Assembly: GCA_017555875.1 (NCBI GenBank)
Contig: JAFZFN010000014.1
Span: forward strand, 124,001-188,000
DNA length: 64,000 bases
Origin: Bacteroidaceae bacterium
GTDB lineage: Bacteria; Bacteroidota; Bacteroidia; Bacteroidales; Bacteroidaceae
Direction of reading: 5' to 3'
Shown: positions 45,597-53,929 of the stretch, in pieces
Layout of the letters: each line of letters begins with the position of its first letter
How positions within the stretch are numbered: position 1 is the stretch's first letter
Made by a program: the position numbers and the translations under genes
The notes under the pieces: generated by a model
Seen by the model: only the letters and a program-made list of their open reading frames with translations
Database searches by the model: none
What the model was told of the DNA's origin: nothing

Positions 45597-46700
45597 ATGG
45601 CTCTTCAATGCGGAATTGTAGGACTACCCAACGTGGGTAAGTCGACCCTCTTCAACTGTCTGTCAAATGCTAAAGCACAAGCGGCAAACTTCCCCTTCTG
45701 TACGATCGAACCCAACGTGGGCGTCATCACCGTTCCCGACGAACGCCTCAACAAGTTGGCCGAACTCATCAACCCCCAACGCATCGTGCCCACCACGGTG
45801 GAGATTGTCGACATCGCAGGACTGGTGAAGGGTGCCAGCAAGGGCGAAGGACTGGGCAACAAGTTTCTTGCCAACATACGCGAGACGGATGCCATCATCC
45901 ACGTGCTGCGCTGCTTCGACGACGACAACGTGACTCACGTCGATGGCTCTGTGGACCCCGTGCGCGACAAGGAGATCATCGATGCCGAGCTGCAGATCAA
46001 GGACCTCGAGACTGTGGAGCAGCGCATCCAGCGTGTGCAGAAGCAGGCTACTACGGGTGGCGACAAGCAGGCCAAGTTGCAGTATGAGGTGCTGTGCAAG
46101 TATCGCGATGCGCTGGTGCAGGGTAAGTCGGCACGTAGCGTGACGTTCGACACCAAGGATGAGCAGAAGGCGGCCAAGGAGCTGTTCCTCCTCACCTCGA
46201 AACCTGTGCTCTATGTGTGCAACGTGGACGAGAAGAGTGCCATCAATGGTAATAAGTATGTGGAGCAGGTGCGCGAGGCCATCAAGGAGGAGAATGCCGA
46301 ATTGCTCATCGTGGCAGCCCGCACCGAGGCCGACATCGCCGAGCTGGAGACCTATGAGGACCGCCAGATGTTCCTCGCCGAGGTAGGCTTGGAGGAGTCG
46401 GGTGTGGCACGCCTCATCAAGTCGGCCTATGCATTGCTCAACCTCGAGACCTACATCACTGCCGGTGTGCAGGAGGTGCGTGCATGGACCTACCACAAGG
46501 GTTGGAAGGCTCCTCAGTGTGCTGGTGTCATCCACACCGACTTTGAGAAGGGCTTCATCCGCGCCGAGGTCATCAAGTATGAGGACTACATCAAGTATGG
46601 CTCCGAGGCTGCCGTGCGCGAGGCGGGCAAGCTCTCTGTCGAGGGTAAGGAGTATGTCGTGCAGGATGGCGACATCATGCACTTTAGGTTTAACGTGTAG
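45597..46700 (+). CDS. ychF: Ribosome-binding ATPase YchF (Obg-family)
   Basis: Obg-like P-loop ATPase that binds the 50S subunit and acts in stress response and translation control. The 367-residue product has the P-loop GLPNVGKST (9-17), the switch region DIAGLVKGASKGEGLGN, the coiled-coil insertion (about 130-200), NVDE in place of NKxD (the reason the family uses ATP), and the C-terminal TGS domain (FIRAEVIKYEDYIKYGSE, VQDGDIMHFRFNV). Length is exact. An inverted repeat follows it. Confidence 0.96.
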   Translation: MALQCGIVGLPNVGKSTLFNCLSNAKAQAANFPFCTIEPNVGVITVPDERLNKLAELINPQRIVPTTVEIVDIAGLVKGASKGEGLGNKFLANIRETDAIIHVLRCFDDDNVTHVDGSVDPVRDKEIIDAELQIKDLETVEQRIQRVQKQATTGGDKQAKLQYEVLCKYRDALVQGKSARSVTFDTKDEQKAAKELFLLTSKPVLYVCNVDEKSAINGNKYVEQVREAIKEENAELLIVAARTEADIAELETYEDRQMFLAEVGLEESGVARLIKSAYALLNLETYITAGVQEVRAWTYHKGWKAPQCAGVIHTDFEKGFIRAEVIKYEDYIKYGSEAAVREAGKLSVEGKEYVVQDGDIMHFRFNV

Positions 46701-46722
46701 TCCCTCTCTGCCCTTTGTGCAT

Positions 46723-46840
46723 CTCCCCCTCTATGGGGAGAATGGGTTAAATGAATAAAATTCTAGTTACAAAATAACCTCATCCAACTCTCCCGCGATG
46801 TCGGAGTTCTCCCCATAGAGGGGGAGTTAGAGGGGGTCTT
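46723..46840. repeat. Inverted G/C-rich repeat between ychF and lgt
   Basis: CTCCCCCTCTATGGGGAGAA (46723-46742) and its inverted copy (46807-46825) are separated by 64 bp. The tail GAGGGGGTCTT (46830-46840) also occurs in the repeat at 4412-4478. It may terminate ychF transcription; it lies 12 bp before the lgt start. Confidence 0.75.
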
Positions 46841-46851
46841 CTTATTTGCTT

Positions 46852-47649
46852 ATGATTTCCTGGAATCCCCCTATCGGCATCGGGCCATTGCGCTTCTACG
46901 CTCTCTTTTGGTTGTTGGGGCTGGCTGGTGCTTACTTCGTAGTACACAAGCTCTATAGAGAGCAGAAGATCAAGGAGGAGCAGTTTGAGCCTCTGTTCTT
47001 CTACTGCTTCTTCGGTATCTTGCTCGGTGCTCGCTTGGGCCACTGCATATTCTACGAGCCGCAGTACTACTTCCACGACTTTCCCCGCTTCCTCGAAATG
47101 TGGCTCCCCATCCGCTTCACTCCTGCGGGAGTGCGCCTCATCGGCTATCAGGGACTGGCTAGCCATGGCGGCACGCTGGGTCTGATGATTGCCTTGTGGC
47201 TCTATGTGCGCAAGTACAAGGTGTCCCTCTGGACGGTGCTCGACAATATTGCCATTGCCACACCGCTGACGGCTTGCTGCATCCGCCTGGGCAACCTGAT
47301 GAACTCCGAGATCATCGGTCGCCCCACGGGAGGTGACTGGGGATTTGTCTTCACACAGGTCGACATGCTCCCTCGCCATCCGGCACAGCTCTATGAGGCC
47401 ATTGCCTATGCCGTGTTTGGCCTCATCGGATGGGTTCTCTACAAGCGTATGCCGCGCAAGGTGGGCACGGGCTTCTTCTTCGGCTACTGCTTGACCACGA
47501 TCTTTACGTTCCGCTTCTTCGTGGAGTTTTGCAAGGAGGTGCAGTCTGACTTTGAGGTGGGCATGGCGCTCGATATGGGCCAGCTCCTGAGCATCCCCTT
47601 CGTGATCCTTGGTGTATGGTGCATGGTACGTAGTTTTTCTAGGAGATAA
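46852..47649 (+). CDS. lgt: Prolipoprotein diacylglyceryl transferase
   Basis: Inner-membrane enzyme that adds diacylglycerol from phosphatidylglycerol to the lipobox Cys, the first step in lipoprotein maturation. The ATG at 46852 (MISWNPPIGIGPLRFYALFW) is preferred over an in-frame TTG at 46846. The 265-residue product has seven hydrophobic segments, the GARLGHCIFYEPQYY stretch, SHGGTLG and the Lgt signature CCIRLGNLMNSEIIGRPT. The window encodes many lipoproteins that need it. It is convergent with purT across a perfect palindrome. Confidence 0.95.
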   Translation: MISWNPPIGIGPLRFYALFWLLGLAGAYFVVHKLYREQKIKEEQFEPLFFYCFFGILLGARLGHCIFYEPQYYFHDFPRFLEMWLPIRFTPAGVRLIGYQGLASHGGTLGLMIALWLYVRKYKVSLWTVLDNIAIATPLTACCIRLGNLMNSEIIGRPTGGDWGFVFTQVDMLPRHPAQLYEAIAYAVFGLIGWVLYKRMPRKVGTGFFFGYCLTTIFTFRFFVEFCKEVQSDFEVGMALDMGQLLSIPFVILGVWCMVRSFSRR

Positions 47650-47807
47650 AGTCAGAATATATTAGGAGATAAGCAGAGATAAATGGAGTTAGATGGAGAT
47701 AAATGCCGAATGTCCTTTCGCGCGTAAAGGCTGTCGGCCTCTTTCTCCCTTTATCTCCAAGAAGCGAAGCGCTACCTCCCTTTATCTCCCTCAAAGAACC
47801 AATACAA

Positions 47808-47843
47808 ACATAAGGGCGTATCCGATCGGATACGCCCTTATGT
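47808..47843. terminator. Bidirectional terminator between lgt and purT
   Basis: A 36-nt perfect inverted repeat with arms ACATAAGGGCGTATCC and GGATACGCCCTTATGT around GATC. It lies between the convergent lgt and purT stops, so it can serve both strands. Confidence 0.85.
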
Positions 47844-47863
47844 TGTGTATGCTATGGGGATTG

Positions 47864-49033
47864 TTAATAGACCTCTACCTTGGCAGCGGCAGCCTTGCAC
47901 TTGTCGCGTAGAGCATCCATGTCACTACCATTGGGAGCATTGCACACGACAACTCCCATGCGGCGGTTTACCTTGGTGTAGGGCTTGCCGAAGATGCGGA
48001 TGTCGGTGTCGGGTTCTGCGACAGCCTCCTCCACGCCACGATAGCGGGGTTGCTCCTGTGAGGCGATGGGCGAGAGGATGACAGCGCTGGCTCCCATGCG
48101 ATACTGCTCAATCTCGGGGATGGGCAAGCCGAGCACGGCGCGAGCGTGGAGCTCAAACTCGTTGAGGCACTGGGTGCCTGCAAGGGTGACCATGCCTGTG
48201 TCGTGCGGACGGGGTGACAGCTCAGAGAAGTATACTCCGTTCTCATTGCTGAGGAAGAACTCCACACCCCAGATGCCAGCACCTGTGAGTGCTTCGGTGA
48301 CCTTGGCTGCCATCTCCTGTGCCTCGGCCAAGTGGTCGGGACGGATGGGGGCGGGCTGGAAGCTCTCGCGGTAGTCGCCACCCTTCTGTACATGTCCGAT
48401 AGGAGCGCAGAAGCGGGTGGGGCCATTCTTCTGAGTCACGGTGAGCAGGGTGATCTCGCTATCGAAGCGGATGAACTCCTCGATGATGAGCTCCTTGATG
48501 TCGCCACGGCTACCTTCGCATCCGTAGATCCATGCCTGCTCCAGTTCGTCGGCACTCTTGACGAGTGACTGTCCCTTGCCCGAAGATGACATGAGGGGTT
48601 TCACCACGCAGGGGAAGCCAATCTTGTCGGCTGCCTCGCGCAGCTCTTCCAATGACTTGGCATAGAAATATTTGGCGGTCTTGAGCCCAAGCTCCTTGGC
48701 TGCAAGGTCGCGGATGGCCTTGCGGTTCATGGTGAAGTTCACAGCCTTGGCGCTGGGGACTACCTGTATGCCCTCCTCCTCGAAGTGGTAGAGGCGCTCG
48801 GTGCGTATAGCCTCGATTTCGGGGACGATGAGGTCGGGACGATGTTTGGCCACGACAGCGTCGAGGGCATCTCCATCGAGCATGCTAAACACCTCGCACT
48901 CATCGGCCACCTGCATGGCAGGAGCGTCAGCGTAGGCATCGCAAGCGATTACATACTGGCCCAAACGCTGTGCAGCGATGACGAACTCTTTTCCCAACTC
49001 GCCCGATCCGAGCAACAAAATCTTCTTATTCAT
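47864..49033 (-). CDS. purT: Formate-dependent phosphoribosylglycinamide formyltransferase
   Basis: ATP-grasp enzyme that formylates GAR with formate in purine synthesis, the folate-free alternative to PurN. The 389-residue product has the N-terminal Rossmann-like part ([20 protein letters not shown]), the ATP-grasp part with [17 protein letters not shown], and the metal-binding [20 protein letters not shown]. Length is typical. It may let the organism use fermentation formate directly. It is convergent with lgt; the 152-bp gap to the VanZ-like gene holds AT-rich repeats of TTTGAGT. Confidence 0.95.
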   Translation of the reverse strand: MNKKILLLGSGELGKEFVIAAQRLGQYVIACDAYADAPAMQVADECEVFSMLDGDALDAVVAKHRPDLIVPEIEAIRTERLYHFEEEGIQVVPSAKAVNFTMNRKAIRDLAAKELGLKTAKYFYAKSLEELREAADKIGFPCVVKPLMSSSGKGQSLVKSADELEQAWIYGCEGSRGDIKELIIEEFIRFDSEITLLTVTQKNGPTRFCAPIGHVQKGGDYRESFQPAPIRPDHLAEAQEMAAKVTEALTGAGIWGVEFFLSNENGVYFSELSPRPHDTGMVTLAGTQCLNEFELHARAVLGLPIPEIEQYRMGASAVILSPIASQEQPRYRGVEEAVAEPDTDIRIFGKPYTKVNRRMGVVVCNAPNGSDMDALRDKCKAAAAKVEVY

Positions 49034-49186
49034 AGTTGTATCTTGAGTTTTTTGAGTTTATGAGTTTTTTTTGAGTTTCCACCTGGTCGGCAATCAGCGA
49101 ACTTGCTAACTCATCGGTCATAAACTTGTTTATGACTGCGAAGATAATGCAAATTTTCGATTATGCGAAGGGGAAGGCGATATATT

Positions 49187-49567
49187 TTATCTCCTCCCGA
49201 GCACGCGCCGTGTCACCACCATGCTGAATAGTGCTGCGGCAAGGCAGCCGAGGGCGTTGAAGAGGAGGTCCCACCAGTCGGCAGCACGAGTGGGAGTGAG
49301 CGTCTGCTGCCCCACCTCGATGAGTCCGCTGAAGACAATGGGGGCTATGATGGCCCAAAGGATGAGGTGCACCGCACTGGACTGGGCATGGCTCCTGAAA
49401 TACTCGAACCACAGCACCGTGCAGAAGCCAAAATACATGATGAAGTGTAGCACCTTGTCGATGTTGGTGACCTCATTGAGCGGTGTCTCGGGCGGATTGA
49501 AGAAGGAGAGAAACAGGATGACGCCGATGATGATGATGGATAGAGGGTATCTCTTCAGATGATTCAT
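49187..49567 (-). CDS. VanZ-like membrane protein
   Basis: A 126-residue protein with four hydrophobic segments. NIDKVLHFIMYFGFCTVLWF, SGLIEVGQQTLTPTRAADWWD and NALGC are the landmarks of the VanZ-like family. VanZ itself gives low-level teicoplanin resistance in enterococci; the role of the short Bacteroidetes forms is not known, and antibiotic resistance should not be inferred. It stands alone, divergent from the HhH gene with overlapping promoter regions. Confidence 0.85.
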   Translation of the reverse strand: MNHLKRYPLSIIIIGVILFLSFFNPPETPLNEVTNIDKVLHFIMYFGFCTVLWFEYFRSHAQSSAVHLILWAIIAPIVFSGLIEVGQQTLTPTRAADWWDLLFNALGCLAAALFSMVVTRRVLGRR

Positions 49568-49590
49568 TGTGACAATACTATATATATGTG

Positions 49591-49621
49591 TTGCAAAAGT
49601 ACAATTATTCAGCTACATTTG
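49591..49621 (+). promoter_or_regulatory. Promoter of the ComEA-like gene
   Basis: TTG (49591-49593), 20-bp spacer, TACATTTG (49614-49621). A TACTTTTG box on the opposite strand (49594-49601) may serve the VanZ-like gene, so the two promoters would overlap. Confidence 0.65.
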
Positions 49622-49655
49622 TTGCATAAATCACTTTAAAACTTTCAGAAAACAG

Positions 49656-50375
49656 ATGTGGCGTGCTCGGTTCAACTTCTCTCGGCAAGACCTCAGGGCC
49701 ATCCTCGTGATAGCCATGCTGGTCGTAGGCATCATGGCATGGCTCTGGACTGAGCCGCTGTGGCAATCCGCGAGGCCCTATGAGGCTTATGCCACCGACT
49801 CGCTGCTGCAGGTGGTGAATGAGAAGCCTCAGCGCCGGCCCAAGAGGGAGTATGCCCGCTCAAGGCCCACCAGGAGCACCTCCGCCGCAAGGACTACGCG
49901 CAGAGCCACACCCAGTGCCGCTGCTGCTCCCGATACGGTTCGTCGCGCTCATCCCTATGCCGAGTATATGCGTGCCAAGCTTGAGCCTGGCGAGCTGGTG
50001 GACCTCAACACGGCCGACACGACAGCGCTGATGAGGATTCCCGGCATAGGAGCTGTGCGGGCTAGGCGCATCGTGGCGTATCGCCAGTCGCTCGGCGGAT
50101 ACCACAGCATAGCCCAAGTGTACGAGGCATGTGACCTGCCCGAGGACCTGGGCGACTGGGTACACATCGGTACTCCGCAGACGATGAAGCTAAATGTCAA
50201 CACGATGTCGATCACCGAGTTGAGCGCTCACCCCTACCTCAGCTACCATCAGGCACGTGCCATCGTGGAGCTACGCCGACGCGAGGGTGACATCCGTTCG
50301 CTACGCCAGTTGCTCTTCTTGGACGAGTTTGCTGAGGCTGATGCCGCCCGACTGGCTCCTTACCTCGCGTTTTGA
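49656..50375 (+). CDS. ComEA-like helix-hairpin-helix protein
   Basis: The start is ATG 49656 (MWRARFNFSRQDLRAILV); the frame reaches back to 49569 over the promoter. The 239-residue product has one transmembrane helix (about 14-33), a basic Arg/Pro/Ala-rich linker (about 60-100), and two HhH units: LVDLNTADTTALMRIPGIGA and the degenerate LNVNTMSITELSAHPYLSYH. ComEA in competent bacteria binds incoming DNA in the periplasm; Bacteroidetes homologues are common and their role in uptake is unproven. It is convergent with the helicase gene. Confidence 0.82.
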   Translation: MWRARFNFSRQDLRAILVIAMLVVGIMAWLWTEPLWQSARPYEAYATDSLLQVVNEKPQRRPKREYARSRPTRSTSAARTTRRATPSAAAAPDTVRRAHPYAEYMRAKLEPGELVDLNTADTTALMRIPGIGAVRARRIVAYRQSLGGYHSIAQVYEACDLPEDLGDWVHIGTPQTMKLNVNTMSITELSAHPYLSYHQARAIVELRRREGDIRSLRQLLFLDEFAEADAARLAPYLAF

Positions 50376-50395
50376 GTAGGAGGTGCCGTGATGCA

Positions 50396-52372
50396 TCAGC
50401 GCTTCTTGGGCTTGCGTCGTGCCCATCCCTCTTCGGTGAAGTCGGGCTCAGCCCCTCGCAATGGGCGCTCGTCGTGTTGGAAGAACTGCTTCCAGTCGTC
50501 CTTCTTCATCGGTCCGCGCTTGCTCGTGTAGCCGCGTTCCTCGCGTGAGGCCTTCTTCTTGCCCTCGTTCTTGTCGGTGCCGCGCATCTGCTCTTCCTTG
50601 CGTCGTTCGGCACGATTTTTCTTCTCGAACTGGGCGAAACCATTATCAAAACTGCCCTTTTCATCGTCGTTTCGGGGCTTTCGGCCTTTGGGCTTTTGCT
50701 CGGTCATAGGATTCTCTCCTGCCAGCTCCACCACGACGTGCTGTCCATTTACGTGGGCGTGGCTCAAGGCGCGCTGCACCACGTCGGCCTGCCGCTCGGG
50801 CACCTCGAAGAAGGAGAAGTTCTGCATCAGGTCGATGCGGCCCATCTCGATGCGCTCGTGGCGCACGTGGCGGTTCACCATGTCGATGACCTGTGCGGCA
50901 TAGAAGCCGTCGCGCTTGCCGCGGTTCACGAAGAAGCGCACATAGCCCTGCTCTGCCTTGCGGGGCCCGTCGCCCTTCTCGCGGCGCTGGCGGGGTGCTC
51001 CTTCGCCTTTCACCTTGCGGCCTTCGCCTTTCTGGCCTCGTTCCACCACGGGTTCGGGCTCGGGGGCATTGCTGTAATACTCCACGAAGCGGCCAAACTC
51101 GCGTGTCACCACGCGGCGTATGATGTCCTCCTTGTCGAGCCAGTCGAGCTTGCGGTAGATGGCGGGGAGGAACTCGGCGATGTCGTCCTCCTTCACCTCG
51201 GTCTTCTCGATGTCGTCGATGACCTTCCACAGCTGCTTCTCACAGATTTCCTTGCCTGTGGGGATGGTGCCCTTGACAAATTCCTTGCCGATGACCTTCT
51301 CTATCTCGCGCATGCGGCCCTTCTCGCGCAGGTTGATGATGGCGATAGAGGTGCCTCGCTTGCCGGCACGGCCCGTGCGCCCGCTGCGGTGGGTGTAGTT
51401 CTCCGTGTCGTCGGGCAATCCGTAGTTGATGACATGGGTGAGGTCGTCCACATCGAGTCCGCGAGCCGCCACGTCGGTGGCCACGAGGAGCTGTATGCGG
51501 CGCTTGCGGAACTTCTGCATCGTGAGGTCGCGCTGCTGCTGCGAGAGCTCGCCATGCAGGGCATCGGCATTGTAGCCGTCCTGTATGAGCTTGTCGGCAA
51601 TCTCCTGCGTCTCCATACGAGTGCGGCAGAAGATGATGCCGTAGATGTTGGGGTAGTAGTCGGCGATACGCTTCAGAGCCAGATACTTGTCCTTGGCGTG
51701 CACCATGTAGTACACGTGGTTCACATTCTTGGCCCCCTCGTTCTTGTTGCCGATGACAATCTCGTGCGGGTCGGTGAGGTAATGCTTGGCGATGCCTGCA
51801 ATCTCCTTGCTCATCGTAGCCGAGAAGAGCAGCGTGTTGCGGTCGCGGGGCACATCCTCGAGGATGCGGTTGATGCTGTCGGTGAAGCCCATGTTGAGCA
51901 TCTCGTCGGCCTCGTCGAGCACCACGTCGCGCACGGTCGAGAGGTCCACCACGCCACGCTCCATGAGGTCGATGAGTCGGCCCGGTGTGGCCACGATGAT
52001 GTGCACTCCTCGCCTGACGTTGCGTATCTGGTTCTCTATGGAGGTGCCGCCATACATGGGCACCACGCGCAGACCCTCCACATATTTCGCGAAGGCGGCC
52101 AGGTCATCGGCGATCTGCAGGCACAGCTCACGCGTGGGGCTCAGGATGAGTGCCTGCGCATAGGGCAGCGTGGGGTCGGCCTTCTGGATGATGGGCAGTC
52201 CGAATGCTGCCGTCTTGCCCGTGCCCGTCTGGGCCAAGGCTATCACGTCGTTGCCATTGCCCAAGAGGTAAGGTATCACCTCCTCCTGCACTGGCATGGG
52301 GTACTCGAAGCCCAGCTCACTGATGGCTTCACATATCTCGGGCATCACGCCCAGCTCTTCAAATGTCTTCAT
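50396..52372 (-). CDS. DEAD-box ATP-dependent RNA helicase, DeaD/CsdA-like
   Basis: Unwinds structured RNA; CsdA-type enzymes help ribosome assembly and mRNA decay in the cold. The start at 52372 (MKTFEELGVMPEICEAISEL) is the usual N-terminus. The 658-residue product has the Q motif, motif I AQTGTGKT, motif II DEAD (VVLDEADEML), motif III SAT, motif VI HRSGRTGRAG, then a DbpA/CsdA-type RNA-binding domain (VRFFVNRGKRDGFYAAQVID) between basic low-complexity linkers, and a Lys/Arg-rich tail. It has a well-formed promoter at 52390-52420. Confidence 0.93.
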   Translation of the reverse strand: MKTFEELGVMPEICEAISELGFEYPMPVQEEVIPYLLGNGNDVIALAQTGTGKTAAFGLPIIQKADPTLPYAQALILSPTRELCLQIADDLAAFAKYVEGLRVVPMYGGTSIENQIRNVRRGVHIIVATPGRLIDLMERGVVDLSTVRDVVLDEADEMLNMGFTDSINRILEDVPRDRNTLLFSATMSKEIAGIAKHYLTDPHEIVIGNKNEGAKNVNHVYYMVHAKDKYLALKRIADYYPNIYGIIFCRTRMETQEIADKLIQDGYNADALHGELSQQQRDLTMQKFRKRRIQLLVATDVAARGLDVDDLTHVINYGLPDDTENYTHRSGRTGRAGKRGTSIAIINLREKGRMREIEKVIGKEFVKGTIPTGKEICEKQLWKVIDDIEKTEVKEDDIAEFLPAIYRKLDWLDKEDIIRRVVTREFGRFVEYYSNAPEPEPVVERGQKGEGRKVKGEGAPRQRREKGDGPRKAEQGYVRFFVNRGKRDGFYAAQVIDMVNRHVRHERIEMGRIDLMQNFSFFEVPERQADVVQRALSHAHVNGQHVVVELAGENPMTEQKPKGRKPRNDDEKGSFDNGFAQFEKKNRAERRKEEQMRGTDKNEGKKKASREERGYTSKRGPMKKDDWKQFFQHDERPLRGAEPDFTEEGWARRKPKKR

Positions 52373-52389
52373 ATCCGCGTATTTGTTGA

Positions 52390-52420
52390 CAAAGGTAGTG
52401 CAAGCCGAGAGAAAATGCAA
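52390..52420 (-). promoter_or_regulatory. Promoter of the DEAD-box helicase gene
   Basis: On the minus strand: TTG (52418-52420), 20-bp spacer, TACCTTTG (52390-52397). Confidence 0.75.
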
Positions 52421-52475
52421 GTTTAGACTTGCGATTTTCCGAGGCGCAGCCTACCTTCAAGCTGCGAAGCAGATT

Positions 52476-52584
52476 AAAGGTGCGGTTAAGCGAGTGAAAA
52501 ACAAGCTTGCTTGACTTTTTCTCAGCGAGCGAGAGTTCCTAAACGACTTGTCGTAAAGGTGCGGTTAGGCGAGCGAAAAACAAG
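52476..52584 (+). repeat. 30-bp imperfect direct repeat in the helicase-mazG gap
   Basis: 52476-52505 and 52555-52584 share AAAGGTGCGGTTA and GCGA.TGAAAAACAAG-type blocks with two changes. The copies are 79 bp apart in the non-coding stretch 52421-52624. Confidence 0.8.
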
Positions 52585-52624
52585 TATTCACCAAGCCTCC
52601 CCCTCATTTATGCATCATCAAATA

Positions 52625-52655
52625 TTGCATATTCCCCAGCGAACCTCTACCTTTG
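52625..52655 (+). promoter_or_regulatory. Promoter of the MazG-like gene
   Basis: TTG (52625-52627), 20-bp spacer, TACCTTTG (52648-52655), 31 bp before the ATG. Confidence 0.75.
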
Positions 52656-52686
52656 TGCAACATATTATAACACACCTTTTTTATTT

Positions 52687-53025
52687 ATGAACAACCCATC
52701 CATCACCCTCAGCGAGGCACAGCAGCAGGCCGACGAGTGGATCAAGACCTATGGCGTGCGCTACTTCAGCGAACTCACCAACATGGCCATCCTCACCGAG
52801 GAGGTGGGCGAGCTGGCCCGCGTCGTGGCCCGCACCTATGGCGAGCAGTCCTTCAAGGAGGGCGAGACACCCAACCTCGCCGAGGAGATGGCCGACGTGC
52901 TCTGGGTGCTCGTCTGCATGGCCAACCAGACGGGCGTGGACCTCACCGAAGCATGGCAACAGACCATCGAGAAGAAGACCCGCCGCGACCACACACGCCA
53001 CAAGAACAATGACAAGCTGAGGTAG
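52687..53025 (+). CDS. MazG-like nucleotide pyrophosphohydrolase
   Basis: The 112-residue all-helical protein has the Mg-binding motifs of the MazG/iMazG/dUTPase-2 superfamily: LTEEVGELARVVAR and LAEEMADVLWVLVCM (ExxE and ExxD). Such enzymes hydrolyse (d)NTPs to monophosphates and act in house-cleaning. Short one-domain forms are common in Bacteroidetes. The tail is basic (RRDHTRHKNND). It is followed directly by a phage antirepressor remnant on the other strand. Confidence 0.88.
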   Translation: MNNPSITLSEAQQQADEWIKTYGVRYFSELTNMAILTEEVGELARVVARTYGEQSFKEGETPNLAEEMADVLWVLVCMANQTGVDLTEAWQQTIEKKTRRDHTRHKNNDKLR

Positions 53026-53045
53026 TCCTCTGCCGCAACACCGCT

Positions 53046-53243
53046 CATGGCGGGCTGCAAATCGGCGGTCACCCAGTGACGGAATCGGCGGGCGCTCTCG
53101 AGCTTCGAGCCCATGATGAGGGCGTAGAGGCCGCTCTCGTTGATGAAGACCGCGTTGGTCTTGTAGTTAGAACCAGAGACCTGAATTAGGGCGGTGGTTT
53201 TGTCCTCACCATCCACATGCAACACTCCTCGCGTGGCGCACGC
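53046..53243 (-). pseudogene. Fragment of a BRO-N (phage antirepressor-like) gene
   Basis: The minus strand reads RGVLHVDGEDKTTALIQ, then NYKTNAVFINESGLYALIMG and ESARRFRHWVTADLQPAM, which is the second half of a BRO-N domain. It has no N-terminal part (stop at 53247-53249) and no C-terminal domain; the frame past 53046 runs into the antisense of the mazG-like gene and has no homology. BRO proteins are prophage and mobile-element regulators. This is a decayed leftover. Confidence 0.75.
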
Positions 53244-53284
53244 GCATTATGCGCGTATCTTTGGCTCAGCGAGTTACGCTGAGC

Positions 53285-53319
53285 AATTAGGAATTAGGAG
53301 TTAGGAATTAGGAATTGGA
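53285..53319. repeat. Heptamer tract
   Basis: About five 7-bp units, AATTAGG with one AGTTAGG, in the non-coding stretch next to the BRO fragment. Not in front of a supported gene. Confidence 0.75.
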
Positions 53320-53664
53320 AAAGGCCAAAATCTGTGTCATCTGTTCAATCTGTTGACAAAAAAAATCAACACGATGACACTGATTAAACAGATTATCAGC
53401 GTCGCTACCGCTCGCTGGCCGTCCGGAGGGATGCGAGCAGCGCGACGCATGAAATCTGTGTAATCTAGAAAGAAAAATATTAGATGAAATCCGAGTAATC
53501 TGAGTAATCTGTGGTTAGTAAAGACGTAATTATGTTAGTCTGCGCAGCGCGACGCGTCTTTGTGCGAAATCGCATATCTCTTTGTGTGCGTGGCGGTTGC
53601 GCAGAGCACTTTGCAGAACTTTGCAGAAGATTGCAGTATGTCGGGATGCCAAAAATAGATGTAG
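53320..53664. other. Non-coding stretch with degenerate dispersed repeats
   Basis: Contains AATCTGTGT- and AATCTGTTGA-like words in both orientations around 53330-53400 and again near 53454-53515, and two GCGCAGCGCGACGC-like words (53431-53450, 53543-53555). No gene, tRNA or intact mobile element is supported. Confidence 0.5.
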
Positions 53665-53672
53665 TACCTTTG
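53665..53672 (+). promoter_or_regulatory. Orphan -7 box
   Basis: TACCTTTG with no gene in the usual place. The only frame it could serve starts at 53723 or 53729 and encodes a short hydrophobic stretch (LLKVLIVVLIALLARSVWSW) before running antisense into the CoA-transferase gene. Confidence 0.35.
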
Positions 53673-53861
53673 CATTGTCAATCGATGACAAGCGTTTCGC
53701 TCGTTTGTGTGATCTTTGAAATTTGAAAATGAACCGTCTGGAAGGCAAGTTGCTCAAAGTGTTAATCGTGGTGCTCATCGCCTTGCTGGCACGTTCGGTG
53801 TGGTCGTGGCCTTGTGCTGCTTGGTCTTATGATGATGTAGGTGCATGTTTAAAACGGATAG

Positions 53862-53906
53862 GGGTAAAAAACAGAGGCAGGGCGTGTCATCGTAACGCAC
53901 CCTGCA
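53862..53906 (-). terminator. Terminator of the CoA-transferase gene
   Basis: Read on the minus strand: arms GCAGGGTGCG and CACGCCCTGC (GCAGGG/CCCTGC core), then CTCTG and a T run (TTTTTT). It lies 24 bp after the stop. Confidence 0.8.
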
Positions 53907-53929
53907 TCTTATTTGTTTATTCGTTGCTT

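Noticed and set aside
45383-45608. Short ORFs on both strands upstream of ychF (60 and 62 codons)
   Set aside because: They overlap each other, cross the ychF promoter and show no recognisable features.
49187-49567. Glycopeptide resistance gene (vanZ)
   Set aside because: Only the general VanZ-like fold is present; no vanHAX or regulators. Resistance should not be claimed.
50696-52426. 576-codon open frame on the plus strand
   Set aside because: It is the antisense shadow of the DEAD-box helicase gene; the protein is His/Val/Leu-rich without domain signal, while the minus strand has all helicase motifs.
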